Of a stretch of DNA of 64,000 nt, positions 39,791-51,393 are shown in pieces; position 1 is the stretch's first letter, and every line of letters starts with the position of its first letter. Under the pieces are notes generated by a model. That model did no database searches, was not told where the DNA came from, and saw nothing but the letters and a program-made list of their open reading frames with translations. Position numbers and translations under genes: made by a program. The DNA comes from Ypsolopha sequella (taxonomy: Eukaryota; Arthropoda; Insecta; Lepidoptera; Ypsolophidae): positions 15,050,201 through 15,114,200 of the forward strand of contig OW204001.1 of assembly GCA_934047225.1 (NCBI GenBank), given 5' to 3'.

Positions 39791-40050
39791 CAGTGGCGTG
39801 CACAGAACTTTTTGCTGGAAAAGCAAACAATTGGTCAAGAAAACGTAAAAAAAAATATAAAAAAATTTAAATATCACTTTGAAAAAAAAAAGTTTGTATA
39901 GGAAATTTTCACTCTAGGGTAGACATTGTCTACCCTGGCGTCATACAAATATTTTTTTTTCAAAGGGGTATTTAAATTTTTCCATATTTTTTTTATTGTT
40001 GTTCTTGAGCAATTGTTTGCTTTTCCAGCAAAAAGTTCTGTGCACGCCAG
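39791..40050. mobile_element. Palindromic MITE, CAGTGGCGTGCAC terminus (hAT-like)
   Basis: GTGCACAGAACTTTTTGCTG then GAAAAGCAAACAATTG at the left is repeated inverted at the right. The centre has a second inverted pair (GGGTAGACATTGTCTACCC). The outermost CAGTGGCG fits hAT-superfamily termini, but the right end has decayed and no clear 8-bp duplication is seen. Confidence 0.7.
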
Positions 40051-40743
40051 CCTCGTCCACTCTATTCGTATTTTTGCTATGGTGACGCGAGCTTAGAGAC
40101 CGGGACGAATTTCCCCCCGCGCGCTATCGTAAAATAGAATAAGCCACGCCCGGAACTGGTTTTTGTTTTGGCTATGTCATACTCTTAATCAGACTATAAA
40201 TTTTACAAAGAGCTTGAGTTATCTAAGGGAGAATAGGCACTCAGACTGGACCTGCATACATTTATTTTACGTATTAGAGGTAATTGTTGAATACAATTAC
40301 TTCAATCTGTAAGAGGCTTCTAAACGGGCAATACTTTTACGACAATGTGTGGCTGCAAAACAGTGCCCAGCAACACTGCCAACAATAACAGCCCGACCAT
40401 GCCATACATTGACAATATTTTTGCTAGGGCCCGGCCATATAGCCACATGGTCGGTATGGCCGATGAATTTTCAAGTGTTGCGGCTTCGCAATCAAAAATA
40501 CTGCAATGTTGCCAGCCAACCCTATTGTTGTTTCATTACGTGGCATAATTGCATCCCTTTCTGACGCGACGTGAAGTTTGCCGCGAGGGACACCACGAGC
40601 AATTTGTTGCTATACTCTGTGCTTTCTTGTAAAGTTCTTAAATTGCGCCAAACATTCTCTCGCGTTTGGACAATTTAGCATATTAAAACAAAATATTTTA
40701 ACAAATAAAATTCGTGTTAGTAGTTAAGAAGCTGAACTACGTT
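40051..40743. other. Intergenic; GC-richer patch at 40340-40600
   Basis: Contains an internal imperfect inversion (CCCGACCATGCCATAC ... GTCGGTATGGCCGATG) and overlapping short frames on the plus strand (67 and 71 codons), with no recognisable domain. Confidence 0.3.
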
Positions 40744-41229
40744 ATAATTTTTCATATTTGACACAAGTATCAGAATCATCGAGAAAAAAAAATCGGAAAG
40801 ATCACTACAATCACGAAAAACGTAATTTGGCGTTGCAACGAGAATAAAAACTTTTATTTTTATTCACAACTTGTTTTTTTTTTAGCGTAAAGGGATCCGA
40901 GTACCTTATTCATATTATATTTTAATATTTTTTTTCTTTCGTTATTTAAAAAGAGACTCACAAACATTACATTTTTTTGCGTCATTTTCTGTACATCAAA
41001 AAAAAATTATTGTTTGAGTGTTGCTTTTACAATAACGGAAGGAAATAAAAAATTATAAAAATCTGTAAAGGCTACTTGCATTTCTTTACTCTATAAAAAA
41101 AATCTTTTATTTTGTAGTTACATGAGAGACGTAGCTCCAACGCCAAATTACGTTTTCCGTGATTTTAGTGATCTTTCCGATTTTTTTTTCTCGATGATTG
41201 TGATATTTGTGTAAAATCTGAAAAATTTA
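40744..41229. mobile_element. Inverted-repeat element, about 105-bp arms
   Basis: ATCATCGAGAAAAAAAAATC then GGAAAGATCAC and AAACGTAATTTGGCGTTG at the left occur inverted at 41128-41229. The interior is AT-rich, with no coding. MITE or foldback. Confidence 0.75.
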
Positions 41230-41780
41230 AATGTACTAATTAACTACTTACATAAATTTTCTTTGTTAAAAATATTTTGATTTAATAATTCACTCCGAAA
41301 CTAAGAGCCTTTCTTACTACTTACAATTTGACAGGATCTCGAGTTTCCTTATACTACTCGTACATAGGCGCTTGTATTTTATGATACGGGAGGTAAAGAT
41401 TTTTGCTCCTTCAGCGCAGGCGAAGCCGGGGGCAAAAGGCTACTAGGCTCACATATTTAAGTAAGTAACAATAGGTACTTGGTTTATATGGGTATATTTG
41501 AGTCTGGTGCCTTCAGTGATTTGATTGTTCGTTAGGGGTTTTGAGAAAATAGATCAAATTAAGATTATTGGGGTTAAGATCTCTTACATTCAATTAAGAT
41601 GAAGAGCCGATCAGTTTAAATTAATATTCCTCAATCTGACGTCTAGGATTTTATGTGTAATGAAATGAATGAGAATGAGAATGAAATAGGCATCGATAAA
41701 GTTATGGCAAAGATATGAGAGTAAAAATATATATGATAAAGATATGGCAGTAAAATATTCAATAAGTTGACAGAAAATAT
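41230..41780. other. Intergenic with a GCCCCCGGCTTCGCC-type end
   Basis: AGGCGAAGCCGGGGGCAAAA then GGCTACTAG (41415-41444) is another dispersed-element end. The rest is unassigned, including a GAGAATGA-rich stretch at 41665-41690. Confidence 0.35.
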
Positions 41781-41785
41781 AAAAA

Positions 41786-42066
41786 ACCGGCCAAGTGCGA
41801 GTCGGACTCGCGTACGAATGGTTCCGTACAATATTATCTATAAAAACGGCAAAAAATCACGTTTGTTGTATGGGAGCCCCCTTAAATATTTATTTTATTC
41901 TATTTTTTAGTATTTTTTGTTATAGCGGTAACAAAAATACATCATCTGTGAAAATTTCAACTGTCTACCTATCACGGTTCATGAGATACAGCCTGGTGAC
42001 AGACGGACAGCGGAGTCTTAGTAATAGGGTCCCGTTGGTTACCCTTTGAGTACGGAACCCTAAAAA
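41786..42066 (+). repeat. AGGGTTCCGT-family repeat, short subfamily (280 bp)
   Basis: It starts AACCGGCCAAGTGCGAGTCG then GACTCGCGTAC and ends GAGTACGGAACCCTAAAAA. The termini match the longer copies, but the interior (TATGGGAGCCCCCTTAAATA; CTATCACGGTTCATGAGATA) differs from them. The 84-codon frame through it is not a gene. Confidence 0.85.
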
Positions 42067-42149
42067 ATTTACATGAATTAACCAGCTACAATAATGAACT
42101 TAAAATATATTTAATACAGAAATGCCCATGTTTAATTAATTAATATTTA

Positions 42150-42350
42150 ACTAATAAAAAACAAATAAGTTAAGATGTAATGTAAAATGTTTAAAATTCT
42201 TCTATTTTTAAGTTCAATTATATAAGTATACCCTCCTTATTTGCTGTGCCTAGTAAAAAACAACTAATTTGTAAGATCTTTATTTTTATTTCCATCATTT
42301 TTGTACACTTAGTTTGCAATAAACATTTCAGTTTGAGTTTGAAAAGTTTA
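42150..42350 (+). repeat. Possible LINE 3' end with (TTTGAG) tail
   Basis: AGTTTGCAATAAACATTTCA then GTTTGAGTTTGAAAAG resembles a LINE terminus with a short microsatellite. No coding part left. Confidence 0.4.
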
Positions 42351-42440
42351 AAATAAGATCAGCTTCTATTGGGTTTTAGATACATGTGCTATAAATCTAA
42401 ATGACTGAAATTGACCTTCGTATAAAATTAGCAGTAGGTT

Positions 42441-42835
42441 TTTAGGGTTCCGTAGTACCTAACAGGTACAAAAGGAACCTTTATGGTAAAACTCCGTTGT
42501 CCGTCCGTCCGTATGTCACAGCCTCATAACTTTAGCACTAGAAATTTGGCCCAAAAATAGCATTAATTCTGTAAAAAAAAACGAAACTATTACAAATATT
42601 TCTATATGATAAATCCTCGATAAAACACAGAAAAATGTATGTTCCCTGCCCTTATTTCCAAAACTGGTGGACCGAAAAATATGAAAAAATCATGGTAATA
42701 TATCCTAACGTAAAGATTGGAAAAATAAAGTGGTTGAGAAATTCACGAAAACTAAATGACCAAATTCCCAAAATTTACGAATTACGGAACTCTAGGTATG
42801 CGAGTCTCACTCGCACTTGGCCGGTTTTTTTTATT
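42441..42835 (-). repeat. AGGGTTCCGT-family repeat, internally deleted
   Basis: Both termini are present: AGGGTTCCGTAGTACCTAAC at the left and TGCGAGTCTCACTCGCACTT then GGCCGG at the right. The middle two-fifths seen in the 45-kb copy is absent. Confidence 0.85.
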
Positions 42836-42984
42836 TTATTTATTTATTAAAAAAAGAAATATAGTCGAATTGAGAACCTCCTCCTTTTTAAAGTCTGTTA
42901 AAATATTCTATATTTTAACTATATTTCTATATTCTATAGACGGGGTTTTGTTCACTTAGTTTTAGTATAAATTTCAAGGCTGTA

Positions 42985-43375
42985 TAATTAAACATTTTAA
43001 CATTCAAAAAACATGAAATCTAGAGGTAACTTCGTAATTTTTTTCTATCGAGCGAACTTTAAGCTTTTGCGTTTTTTTCAAGATGTTTAGATCAGCCTTA
43101 TAGTCTACTATATCCTGATTTTTCATTCCGTAGAATTCTGACAGTTCAATAAAAGGGATAGAGCTGTGTAAGTAAGCGAGATGAACTGTATCGTTTTCTC
43201 CTTTACTTGCACAGCTCCATCCCTTTTATTGAACTGTTAGAATTCTACGGCATGAAAAATCAGAGTTTATCATGAGTTTATCTATATTATTATTTTTACT
43301 AAACCAATTGACCTAGTTACACAATGTGAAATGGTCATATGAAGTTGTACATCTGACCTTCCAGATCCTTAAGAG
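42985..43375 (+). repeat. Dispersed repeat, copy 2, interrupted by a MITE
   Basis: Matches 4878-5112. The match is broken between GTCTACTATAT (43113) and GTTTATCTATATTATT (43276), where a hairpin element has inserted. Confidence 0.7.
43114..43268. mobile_element. Nested hairpin MITE (about 155 bp)
   Basis: CTGATTTTTCATTCCGTAGA then ATTCTGACAGTTCAATAAAA at the left is inverted at the right (TTTTATTGAACTGTTAGAAT then TCTACGGCATGAAAAATCAG). The host copy at 4.9 kb lacks it, proving insertion. Confidence 0.8.
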
Positions 43376-43738
43376 CGGTTTCAGAGTCGTATTTTGAAAA
43401 ACCCGCCTATTTCTCATTAATTCAACCAGAACGTTTAAATTCAAAATTCACTCAATAGTTATTCAACAAAATCTCATTACCTATGTAATTGTGTATGCTG
43501 CCATCGCAAAGTTTCCATTGGCTTCTTTAAACCAGAATTACAAAATTACTTAAATGCAAATTTTTTTAAATTCCTATTTTTAGAAACCAATGGAAGCTTT
43601 GCGATGGCAACATACACAATACATAGGTAATAAGGTTTTGTTGAATAACTATTGGGTGAATTTTGAATTTAAGCGTTCTCATTCTATTAATTAGAAATAT
43701 GCAGGTTTTGCACAATCCGGCTGCGAAACCGCTCTTAG
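43370..43738. mobile_element. Inverted-repeat MITE, AAGAGCGGTTTC termini
   Basis: AAGAGCGGTTTCAGAGTCG pairs with the reversed CGGCTGCGAAACCGCTCTT. Inner arms (TATTCAACAAAATCTCATTA; ATGCTGCCATCGCAAAG then TTTCCATTGG) are also inverted. The 61-codon frame on the minus strand is incidental. Confidence 0.75.
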
Positions 43739-44007
43739 GCTGATCCCACAATTTTCCAGTGTTTACCCGTGTTCCCAGTGGGTCGACCCATTACCGGGTC
43801 CATGGGTAATTTTAATTACCCATGGTTCCATGGCATAAGGGATTGTTCCCTGGACTTCTGACTATATCTACAGAAAATGAAAACCACAGTTACATACAAT
43901 AAAGTTTATTCACTCATAAGCAAACAAAATAATTCCATCCTTTGGCACAAAAACATAATCATACCAGAACCAATATTGAAAATGATGAATTCATAACCTG
44001 TAGGTAC

Positions 44008-44297
44008 AGGGGATCTAAAAAAGCCGACTTGAGTGAATCATAAAATGATTTGAAAGTAGGATAAAGTCAGAGTTCTTTCACGAGTGCAAAAGAGACTGTA
44101 TTAGAACAGAGTCATAATGTGATTCACGCAAAACGGCCTTTTTAGAGGATCAGGTCCTCTGAAAAGGCCGCTTTGGATGAATCATATTATGATTCCGTTC
44201 TAATGTCGTCTCTTTTGTACGCGTGAAAAAACTCAGACTCCATCCTACTTTCAAATAATTTTATAATTCACCCAAGTCGGCCTTTTTAGATCCCCAG
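44008..44297. mobile_element. Head-to-head pair of about 144-bp units
   Basis: GGGGATCTAAAAAAGCCGAC ... CGGCCTTTTTAGAGGATCAG is followed by its own reverse complement, so the whole is a 290-bp inverted repeat ending ...GGCCTTTTTAGATCCCC. The same unit is present three times in tandem at 49.98-50.40 kb. Confidence 0.85.
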
Positions 44298-45027
44298 TAC
44301 ACTAATGACTTATAAACTATCTATATATTTCTAGTGCGTATCCAACTCAGCATCGCACGCGCCGCTTTTTAGAATAAATTCTTAGTAACAAATCCTATTG
44401 AATCTCGCACACTTACCCGCAACGTAAGCGAAGCATTACACTTCAGTCATAGACAAAATATCGTTATGACAATATACAATATACCGTTTATCCTGAACTC
44501 TATCTCCATGTAAAAGCTTATATATCGTTATGTATTAGTATCAGAGCCTTTGTTATGTTTTCCCGTAAATTCAGAGTGCTGACTTTGGGGTAGGTTTTAT
44601 CACATGTTATCGCAACATTTTATGTTTACTACCAAACCGTTAAACAGCAGAAATCGTTTTAGTGTTAACGGTGCACTTACAATTTGGTTTCAGTATTTGT
44701 TTTAACAATATACTGCTGTAGGTTATTGATGAAACATACAAACCCTGATACTTCATGCGGATGAAAGATGATATTATAATAGATCAGAATTTTAATAAAA
44801 ATTCCCTTCGTTTTAAAACCTTCAGTCGGTATTTCCGAACCATAAATTCAGATCGAAATTACGAAAAGTAATTTTCATTTTCGAGCTGTGAAGTTTGAAT
44901 TTCATATGAGAATAAAACGACGGGAAAGAAAAGAGATTAAAACCAGAGTGTAAAGGCAAACCTTGTACCTCATTATATTAATTTAACAAACCCTGATCTC
45001 GATAATGACACAAAAATAAAAATAAAA
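44298..45027. other. Intergenic, nothing recognised
   Basis: Moderately AT-rich. No supported gene. Confidence 0.35.
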
Positions 45028-45815
45028 CGGCCTAGTGCGGGTCAGACTCGCGTACCTAGGGTTTCGTATCGTGGATGATGAATTTAATTTTGTCATTTTT
45101 TTTCGTGAATTTCTCAACCGCTATGTTTTTCCTGTAATTTTTCGTAAACACATATTACCACGATTTTTCATATTTTTCGGTCTACCAGCTTTGGAGATAA
45201 GGGGGGGACATAAATTTTTTTTGGTTTTCGAGGATTTCTTGAAACAGATGCAAACTAAATATAACCAAAACCTATATTTTTACAATCAGCTTTTTAATAC
45301 CTACAATTTGATACCCATATTGTATTTTTAGAAAATATTTTTTTATTTATTCTACTTCTTTTTTTATATTTCTCATTTGTAATCAACTTTCTTTCAATCG
45401 CTATAGTTTTCCTGTAATTGGCCAGCTATGATCTATAATCGAATTTTTTTTCATATTTTTCGGTCAACCAGTTTCGGGTGACATACATATTTTTGTGTTT
45501 TTTTTCAAGATTTCTCGAAACCAATGCCAGTAAATATAGTAGAAGTATATATTATTACAATCAGCTTTTTAATATCTACAATTTGATACCCATATTGTAT
45601 TTTTAGGATAATACATTTTATTTTTCTCACTTTTGTTTTGGAAATCTTTTGAACAATTTAAAAAATTTTATTAAGCATTTTTGTGCCAAATTTCAAGTCT
45701 TTATCTTTAACGGTGCTAAAGTTAAGAGGCTGTAACATACGGACGGACGGACGGGCAACGGCGTCTCACCATAAAGATTCCTTTTGTACCTTTTAGGTAC
45801 TACGGAACCCTAATA
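45028..45815 (+). repeat. AGGGTTCCGT-family repeat, long copy
   Basis: CGGCCTAGTGCGGGTCAGAC then TCGCGTACCTAGGGTTTCGT at the left, and ACGGACGGACGGACGGGCAA to GTACTACGGAACCCTAATAA at the right. The interior contains two related sub-blocks (TTTTCATATTTTTCGGTC(T/A)ACCAG twice; CAATTTGATACCCATATTGT twice), about 300 bp apart. No protein. Confidence 0.88.
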
Positions 45816-46204
45816 AACAAGTTCACAAACATCCAAGTATTAATTTTAGCTTGTCTAGTACAGAGACTTTTATAGTCTTAAGGCCCCAGACTCGCTTTGC
45901 AACATTTCGCTTTCATCTTACCTGAGGCTTTAGAAGTGGCGCTCCCCCCGCTGCATTAAGATGTTAGAGACCGCACCTGAATGTTGCTCTACTTCGTTAA
46001 ATGAGTGTACGATTACTTAAAATTTGACATGTGAAGATTTTTAATTATTCGAGTAACGGTAATTTACAAAGTTTGGTTTGTTTATCGGAACAAACAAAAT
46101 GAATTTGCAAAAGCAAAATAAACAAAAGTAAATCTACCTGGAATAGATGGCTTATTGGTAGCAGTAAGAGTGATTAGTATTTAGACACAATACATTTTAT
46201 AGGT

Positions 46205-46395
46205 CATGCAATTATTTGCAGATTTTTACCGAAGGGGTGTCAAGAGGTGTTCCGAGTGTGAACTGTGAGATGCAAGTCATAAGTCCACCCATACGTGTAC
46301 CTATAAGTACACCCGCGTTTCTCCGAAGATTATTACGTCTCAACGTGATGAGCCCTATCGCTCTAAGGAAACCTGCATGCCCTAAAAAGCGTGTA
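46205..46395 (+). repeat. SINE/LINE tail fragment with a 25-bp leader shared with 47.65 kb
   Basis: GGTGTTCCGAGTGTGAACTG then TGAGATGCAAGTCA ... TTACGTCTCAACGTGATGAG then GGAAACCTGCATGCCCTAAA: a better-preserved member of the 14.8-kb family. The 25 bases before it (46205-46229) are identical to 47648-47672. Confidence 0.65.
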
Positions 46396-46904
46396 GTTGT
46401 GCCCGAAAATTTCTTTATTCATCAAGATTTTCATTTAACTAATGCCTGACATAAAAATACCTTTATAAAATTTGGAAATGTAGAAAATTAATAATCAAAT
46501 TGTAACAATAAAAACATTTAAAATTATGTATTCCTAATACTCACACACATATTACAATCAGTTCTTTAAGTAATATAATATCAAAAATAGAAACTCTTAC
46601 GGTAATTAAGTGTCTGTCAGTTTGTGTCCATGATTATGACTAAGGTGCAATAAAAAAGGTAAAAAATTATTTTTAGAAATGTGATGTTTTAATGATAAGA
46701 ACCGCAGCTGCATACGTTCTTTTGTTTTGATGCATTATTGTCTAGCACGTTGTTATCTCGACTGTCGGTTTTAGTGACTTCGATAGCTTTTTAAGATATT
46801 AAATAAAAGTAAGTAAAGTAATAAAAAGGATGTAGCTTCGGCAACAGTCGGCATCGTGCGTATAATGGATTTACTGAAGATTCTAAGAAATGAGTTTATT
46901 AAAT
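46396..46904. other. Intergenic, nothing recognised
   Basis: AT-rich. No supported feature. Confidence 0.35.
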
Positions 46905-47470
46905 TATGACGCGTTTTGTGTTTTAAACTCTCGATAAGTTTCGATTTGATAAATGTTCTTAAAATAATTTTTTAAATACCGTTTTTTGTTATTTCACTTA
47001 TTAATAGTTCTATTCTACGTGTTTTAAATTTGACTACGCTAAACGATAGTTTTCTAGTAGAAAAAAAAATTGTTTAGCAGTGGTCGACTCATAAAATCAC
47101 AACTACTTAAAGCACTCGAAATAAGAAAACTAAAGTATTATCCAAAAAAGTAACCAGGTAAGATTATTGTTGAAGATATGGGAATAAATGATACCTGAAT
47201 AAATTTCTTGTTTTTGTCATAATTTTTACGTGACGTGTGCATGAATGAGACCCTCAACGCGTAGAACGTAAATACAGGTATGTTTAAAGCCTAAAAAACC
47301 TATTAAAAGTAGCATTAAAGAAAATAAAAAAATGTGTTTTGAAATCTTTAAATTCCACACTTTAAATTAACGTAAAATGTACTTTAGTCATTGTTTTCTT
47401 ACTAACTAATATAAAATCTTTCTTTTCTGATAATTCAGCGATTATACTGACTTATACGGGACTGGAGCCA
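46905..47470 (+). repeat. About 560-bp direct repeat, copy 1
   Basis: GACGCGTTTTGTGTTTTAAA ... AAGTAACCAGGTAAGATTAT ... GGGACTGGAGCC recurs at 48790-49353 with few differences. Neither copy has a useful open frame. Both contain an AG/GTAAGA splice-donor-like site at the same place. The flanks of the two copies are unrelated. Confidence 0.9.
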
Positions 47471-47671
47471 GGTAATACTACGTTATTCCAAAAAGTGGCA
47501 ACAGCGGTGCTGGTATAAAATTTGTGTCACGCCATCCCCGTGGGTTTTTTAGACCACAACTTCTAAAATATGGCTTATTAAACCTAAATCTCGTAATAGT
47601 TTTCGAATTAACACACATTAACATAACTTAATCTAAGCGAATTAGGGCATGCAATTATTTGCAGATTTTTA

Positions 47672-47720
47672 CTATCCGGATAACGGACAATGTATTATCC
47701 GGATAACCGGATACTTATGG
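47672..47720. repeat. TTATCCGGATAA palindromic motifs
   Basis: CTATCCGGATAACGG and TTATCCGGATAACCGGATAC form overlapping palindromes of TATCCGGATA. Function unknown. Confidence 0.6.
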
Positions 47721-47805
47721 TAAAAATTAAGGGTAGAAATAAAAGCTCCGAAAACTAAATTAAAACCGCCCAAAAAACGGCTACCGCAAACATCTTGAAA
47801 AAAAA

Positions 47806-48540
47806 CCGGCCAAGTGCGAGTCAGACTCTAGTCAGAACCTAGGGTTCCGTAATGTGGATGACAAATTTAGTTTTATCATTTTTTTTTCGTGAATTTCTCA
47901 ACCGCTTTATTTTTTCTGTAATTCTAACGTAAACGCATATTACCATGATTTTTTTCATATTTTTCGGTCCACCAGTTTTGGAGATAAGAGGGGGGACATA
48001 CATTTTTTATAGATTTTCAAGGATTTCTCGAAATAGATGCAATTAAATTTAGCCAAACTATATATTATTACAATAAGCTTTTTAATACCTACAATGTGAT
48101 ACCCATATTGTATTTTTATAAAAAAAAAAATATTTATTTTTACTTTTTTTTATATTTTTAAATCACTATAGTTTCCCCGGTTACTGGTCAGTTATGATCT
48201 ATAATGAACCTTTTTTTTCATATTTTTCGGTCGACCAGTTTCGGACATACACATTTTTGTGTTTTTTTTTAAGATTTCACAAAACCAGTGCCAGTAAATA
48301 CAGTAAAAGTATATATTTTTACAATCACCTTTTTAGTGTCTACAGTTTGATACCCATATTGTATTTTTAGGATGTTTTTTATTTTTCTCACTTTTGTTTT
48401 GAAAATATTTTAAAAAATGTCAAATTTTTCATATTTTTTTACAATGTAATATTTAGGCACATTAATGCTATTTTTGTGCCAAATTTCATGTCTTTATCTT
48501 TACCATGCTAAAGTTATGATGCTGTGAAATACGGACGGAC
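47806..48540 (+). repeat. AGGGTTCCGT-family repeat, 3'-truncated
   Basis: AACCGGCCAAGTGCGAGTCA to AAATACGGACGGACG, parallel to 45028-45760. It breaks off at 48540, where unrelated sequence starts. Confidence 0.88.
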
Positions 48541-48789
48541 GTAGATTAAACTTTATTTTATCGAAACAGGGATTTCTTAAAATATTCAAAAAATATTTTA
48601 TCCATAGTTGTTTACTTATTAAATGATAAGTGCAATATTCAAGTAGAGCAACTTTAATGGTACAGTTCGCCTCTCCATAAGAATCTACGCGAGGGAAAGG
48701 GAGCAACCGTGCGAGCGGGAGGTAAAATGACGTCGAGCTACACAACACACGTCTGAACGCTGCGATGTCCCAGCGAAACTGAGGGAAAT
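48541..48789. other. GC-richer unassigned segment
   Basis: 48660-48785 (AGTTCGCCTCTCCATAAGAA; GAGGGAAAGGGAGCAACCGT) is GC-richer than its surroundings. A minus-strand 82-codon frame runs through it. It could be a scrap of host exon or UTR. I cannot assign it. Confidence 0.3.
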
Positions 48790-49353
48790 TTCGACGCGTT
48801 TTGTGTTTTAAACTCTCGATAAGTTTCGATTTGATAAATGTTCTTAAAATAATTTTTTAAATACCGTTTTTTGTTATTTCACTTATTAATAGTTCTTTTC
48901 TACGTGTTTTAAATTTGACTACGCTAAACGATAGTTTTCTAGTAGAAAAAAAATATTTTAGCAGTGGTTGAATTCATAAAATTACAACTACTTAAAGCAC
49001 TCGAAATAAGAAAACTGAAGTATTATCCAAAAAAGTAACCAGGTAAGATTATTTTTGAAGATATGGAAATAAATGTTACCTGAATAAATTTCTTGTTTTT
49101 GTCATCATTTTTACGGGACGTGTGCATGAATAAGACTCTCAACGTGTAGAACATAAATGAAGGTATGTTTAAAGGCTAAAAAACCTATTAAAAGTAGCAT
49201 TAAAGTAAATGAAAAAATATGTTTTGAAATCTTCAAATTCCACACTATAAATTAACGCAAAATGTATTTTATTTATTGCTTTCTTACTAACTAAAATAAA
49301 ATCTTTCTTTTCTGATAATTCTGCAAGAATACTGATTTTTAGGGGACTGGAGC
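48790..49353 (+). repeat. About 560-bp direct repeat, copy 2
   Basis: Second copy of 46905-47470, about 1885 bp downstream in the same orientation, roughly 93-95% identical by eye. Confidence 0.9.
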
Positions 49354-49977
49354 CTTAAGAAGTCTTTTGTAGTCGTGTCAGTAAAAAGAATAAAAGAATT
49401 TCTCAGAAACTCCATTCAATGTGAATGAGGGTGCATTTTGTGCTCATGATTTATGCAGAATTCCAGAAGCATTCGTGCACGAAGTTCTATGCGAGGGTAT
49501 TCAAAGAAGAGACTGTTGCCTATATGTGAATGTACCTCCATGTGTATCTTTATATCAAGTGTAGTAAGGACTACATTTATTATTTTTGTACATAAGGGTG
49601 GTGTTGGAGTAATCCTAGTCATTATGTAATCCTGTAATGTATTATATAATATTAATTGTGTAATAGCTACTTAGATGTTCAGGTGACGTAACTAAACAAA
49701 GGATTACCCGTTTGTTGTTCAAGAAAGCTGGCGAAAATTGTTTTCCTCATTCTATCACCAGACTATATCTACTATCAGGAAATAAAGACTGAATCCGCTT
49801 ATTTCTATTGCTTTCGTAGTGACAGAGTTCTGACGAGTCATAGCTATCAGATGCTGTATTTTTTACACGTAAATCAAAAACAAGAATTTACAACGCACCT
49901 TTTTTGAGAGCGCGCGATGTGTCGGTTGTCGTAACAGCTACGGCTCAGAGCGCGCTATTTTAAACAATAATGAAACG
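49354..49977. other. Intergenic, nothing recognised
   Basis: No supported gene. A short GC-rich patch lies at 49905-49950. Confidence 0.35.
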
Positions 49978-50403
49978 TTATCTAAAAAGGCCGGCTTGGG
50001 TGAATCATAAAATGATTTGAAAGTAGGATGGAGTCAGAGCTTTTCCCGCGTGCAAAAGAAACGGCATTAGAACGGAATTATAATATGATTCATCCAAAGC
50101 GGCCTTTTTAGAGGACCAGGGGATTTAAAAAGGCCAACTTGGGTGAATCATAAAATGACTTGAAAGTAGGATGGAGTCAGATTTTTTTCACGCGTGCAAA
50201 AGAAACGGCATTAGAACGGAACCATAATATGATTCATCTAAAGCGGCCTTTTTAGAGGACCAGGGGATTTAAAAAGGCCGACTTGGTGATTCATAAAATG
50301 ATTTGAAAGTAGGATAAAGTCAGATTTCTTTCACGCGTGCAACAGAGACGAAATTATAACAGAATCATAATGTGATTCATGCAAAACGGCCTTTTTAGAG
50401 GAC
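49978..50403 (+). repeat. Three tandem 144-bp units
   Basis: Units start near 49978, 50119 and 50263 with GGGGATTTAAAAAGGCC(A/G)AC (first one degraded) and end CGGCCTTTTTAGAGGAC. All are in direct orientation. The first and last 15 bases of a unit are inverted copies (AAAAAGGCC / GGCCTTTTT), so each unit is itself a MITE-like hairpin. Confidence 0.9.
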
Positions 50404-50892
50404 ATGTTCTGCTTGATGCAAAATGAGGTGCTCATGTCATGGGTGTTTTTTATTCAGATCAGTTATTATGCAAAGTCTCATGATCTAATTTAAAGAATTA
50501 ATTTGATTTGTACGGTTTGGAGGTACCTTCGCAATTTCTTTTTCTATGGAGATTTGTTGGAATCAAGATAAACCCACATTCTGAGCGTAAACTTTACCAT
50601 AATAACCTAACACCAGTTGAATTAAAAGGGATTGATTGTTTTCACTTGGGTCTTGATGTCAATGTTTAGGGTGCGCCGAGCGTATTTTCGGAGAGCCTGC
50701 TTTCGCCCCTATTAATATTTATTTTAACCATACCAGTACATTTAAAGCTGATGCCGTTGTGTTCACATCTGTGATATTAACTTACCTGAAATAAAAGAAA
50801 ATTAAAAACATTAATTATTTGTTTAAACCACCCTTAAAATTTCAACAAGACCCTGTCGAATGAAACTGTAAATAATGAAAAGAAAGCATTAT
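50404..50892. other. Intergenic, nothing recognised
   Basis: AT-rich. Nothing supported. Confidence 0.35.
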
Positions 50893-50896
50893 TTAA

Positions 50897-51389
50897 CGGG
50901 ACACCTGACGCTAGAACACCAGGTTTTCAAGGGTTCATTGGAAGAAACTAGGTCGCTCCTCATTTTGAAGAAAATATATTTGATTTATCGATCTTTTATC
51001 TAGGGATTCCACCTATAAACAATGTTCTAAGATTTGTACTTTTGTCAAAAAAAAAAAATGTTTTCCACCTTCTTTTTTTTGGTTTTCAAACGTTCGTTTC
51101 AAAAACACGGTTAAGAGATCAACTTGATTTTTTTTATAAGATAGGCAATATAAATATAAAGGGATATTACCTAAGTACAACATTTTTTTCCCTACAAAAT
51201 ATTTCAGTATTAGCTAACAACACACCAATTTGTTGTTTCGCTACGTGATCACTAGTATTACGCGTCCAAGAACAAGAGGCCAAAGAGCCAACATATAATC
51301 GCCTCTATGAAAAGCCAATAAGGTCTTTGCCATTGGACTTATTGTGCTGGACGGGTAATAAAAAAAAGTTGCTAGGGTATGCCATCCTC
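50897..51389 (+). mobile_element. TTAA-flanked MITE, copy 1 (493 bp)
   Basis: TTAA at 50893-50896 and 51390-51393. The left end is CGGGACACCTGACGCTAGAA and the right end ...GGGTATGCCATCCTC. It matches the reverse strand of 58398-58896 closely. Long terminal inverted repeats are not obvious. TTAA target choice is the mark of piggyBac-type elements. Confidence 0.8.
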
Positions 51390-51393
51390 TTAA

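Noticed and set aside
40345..40564. Two overlapping short frames as a small host gene
   Set aside because: No recognisable domain, no splice context and an internal inverted repeat. Not enough to support a gene.
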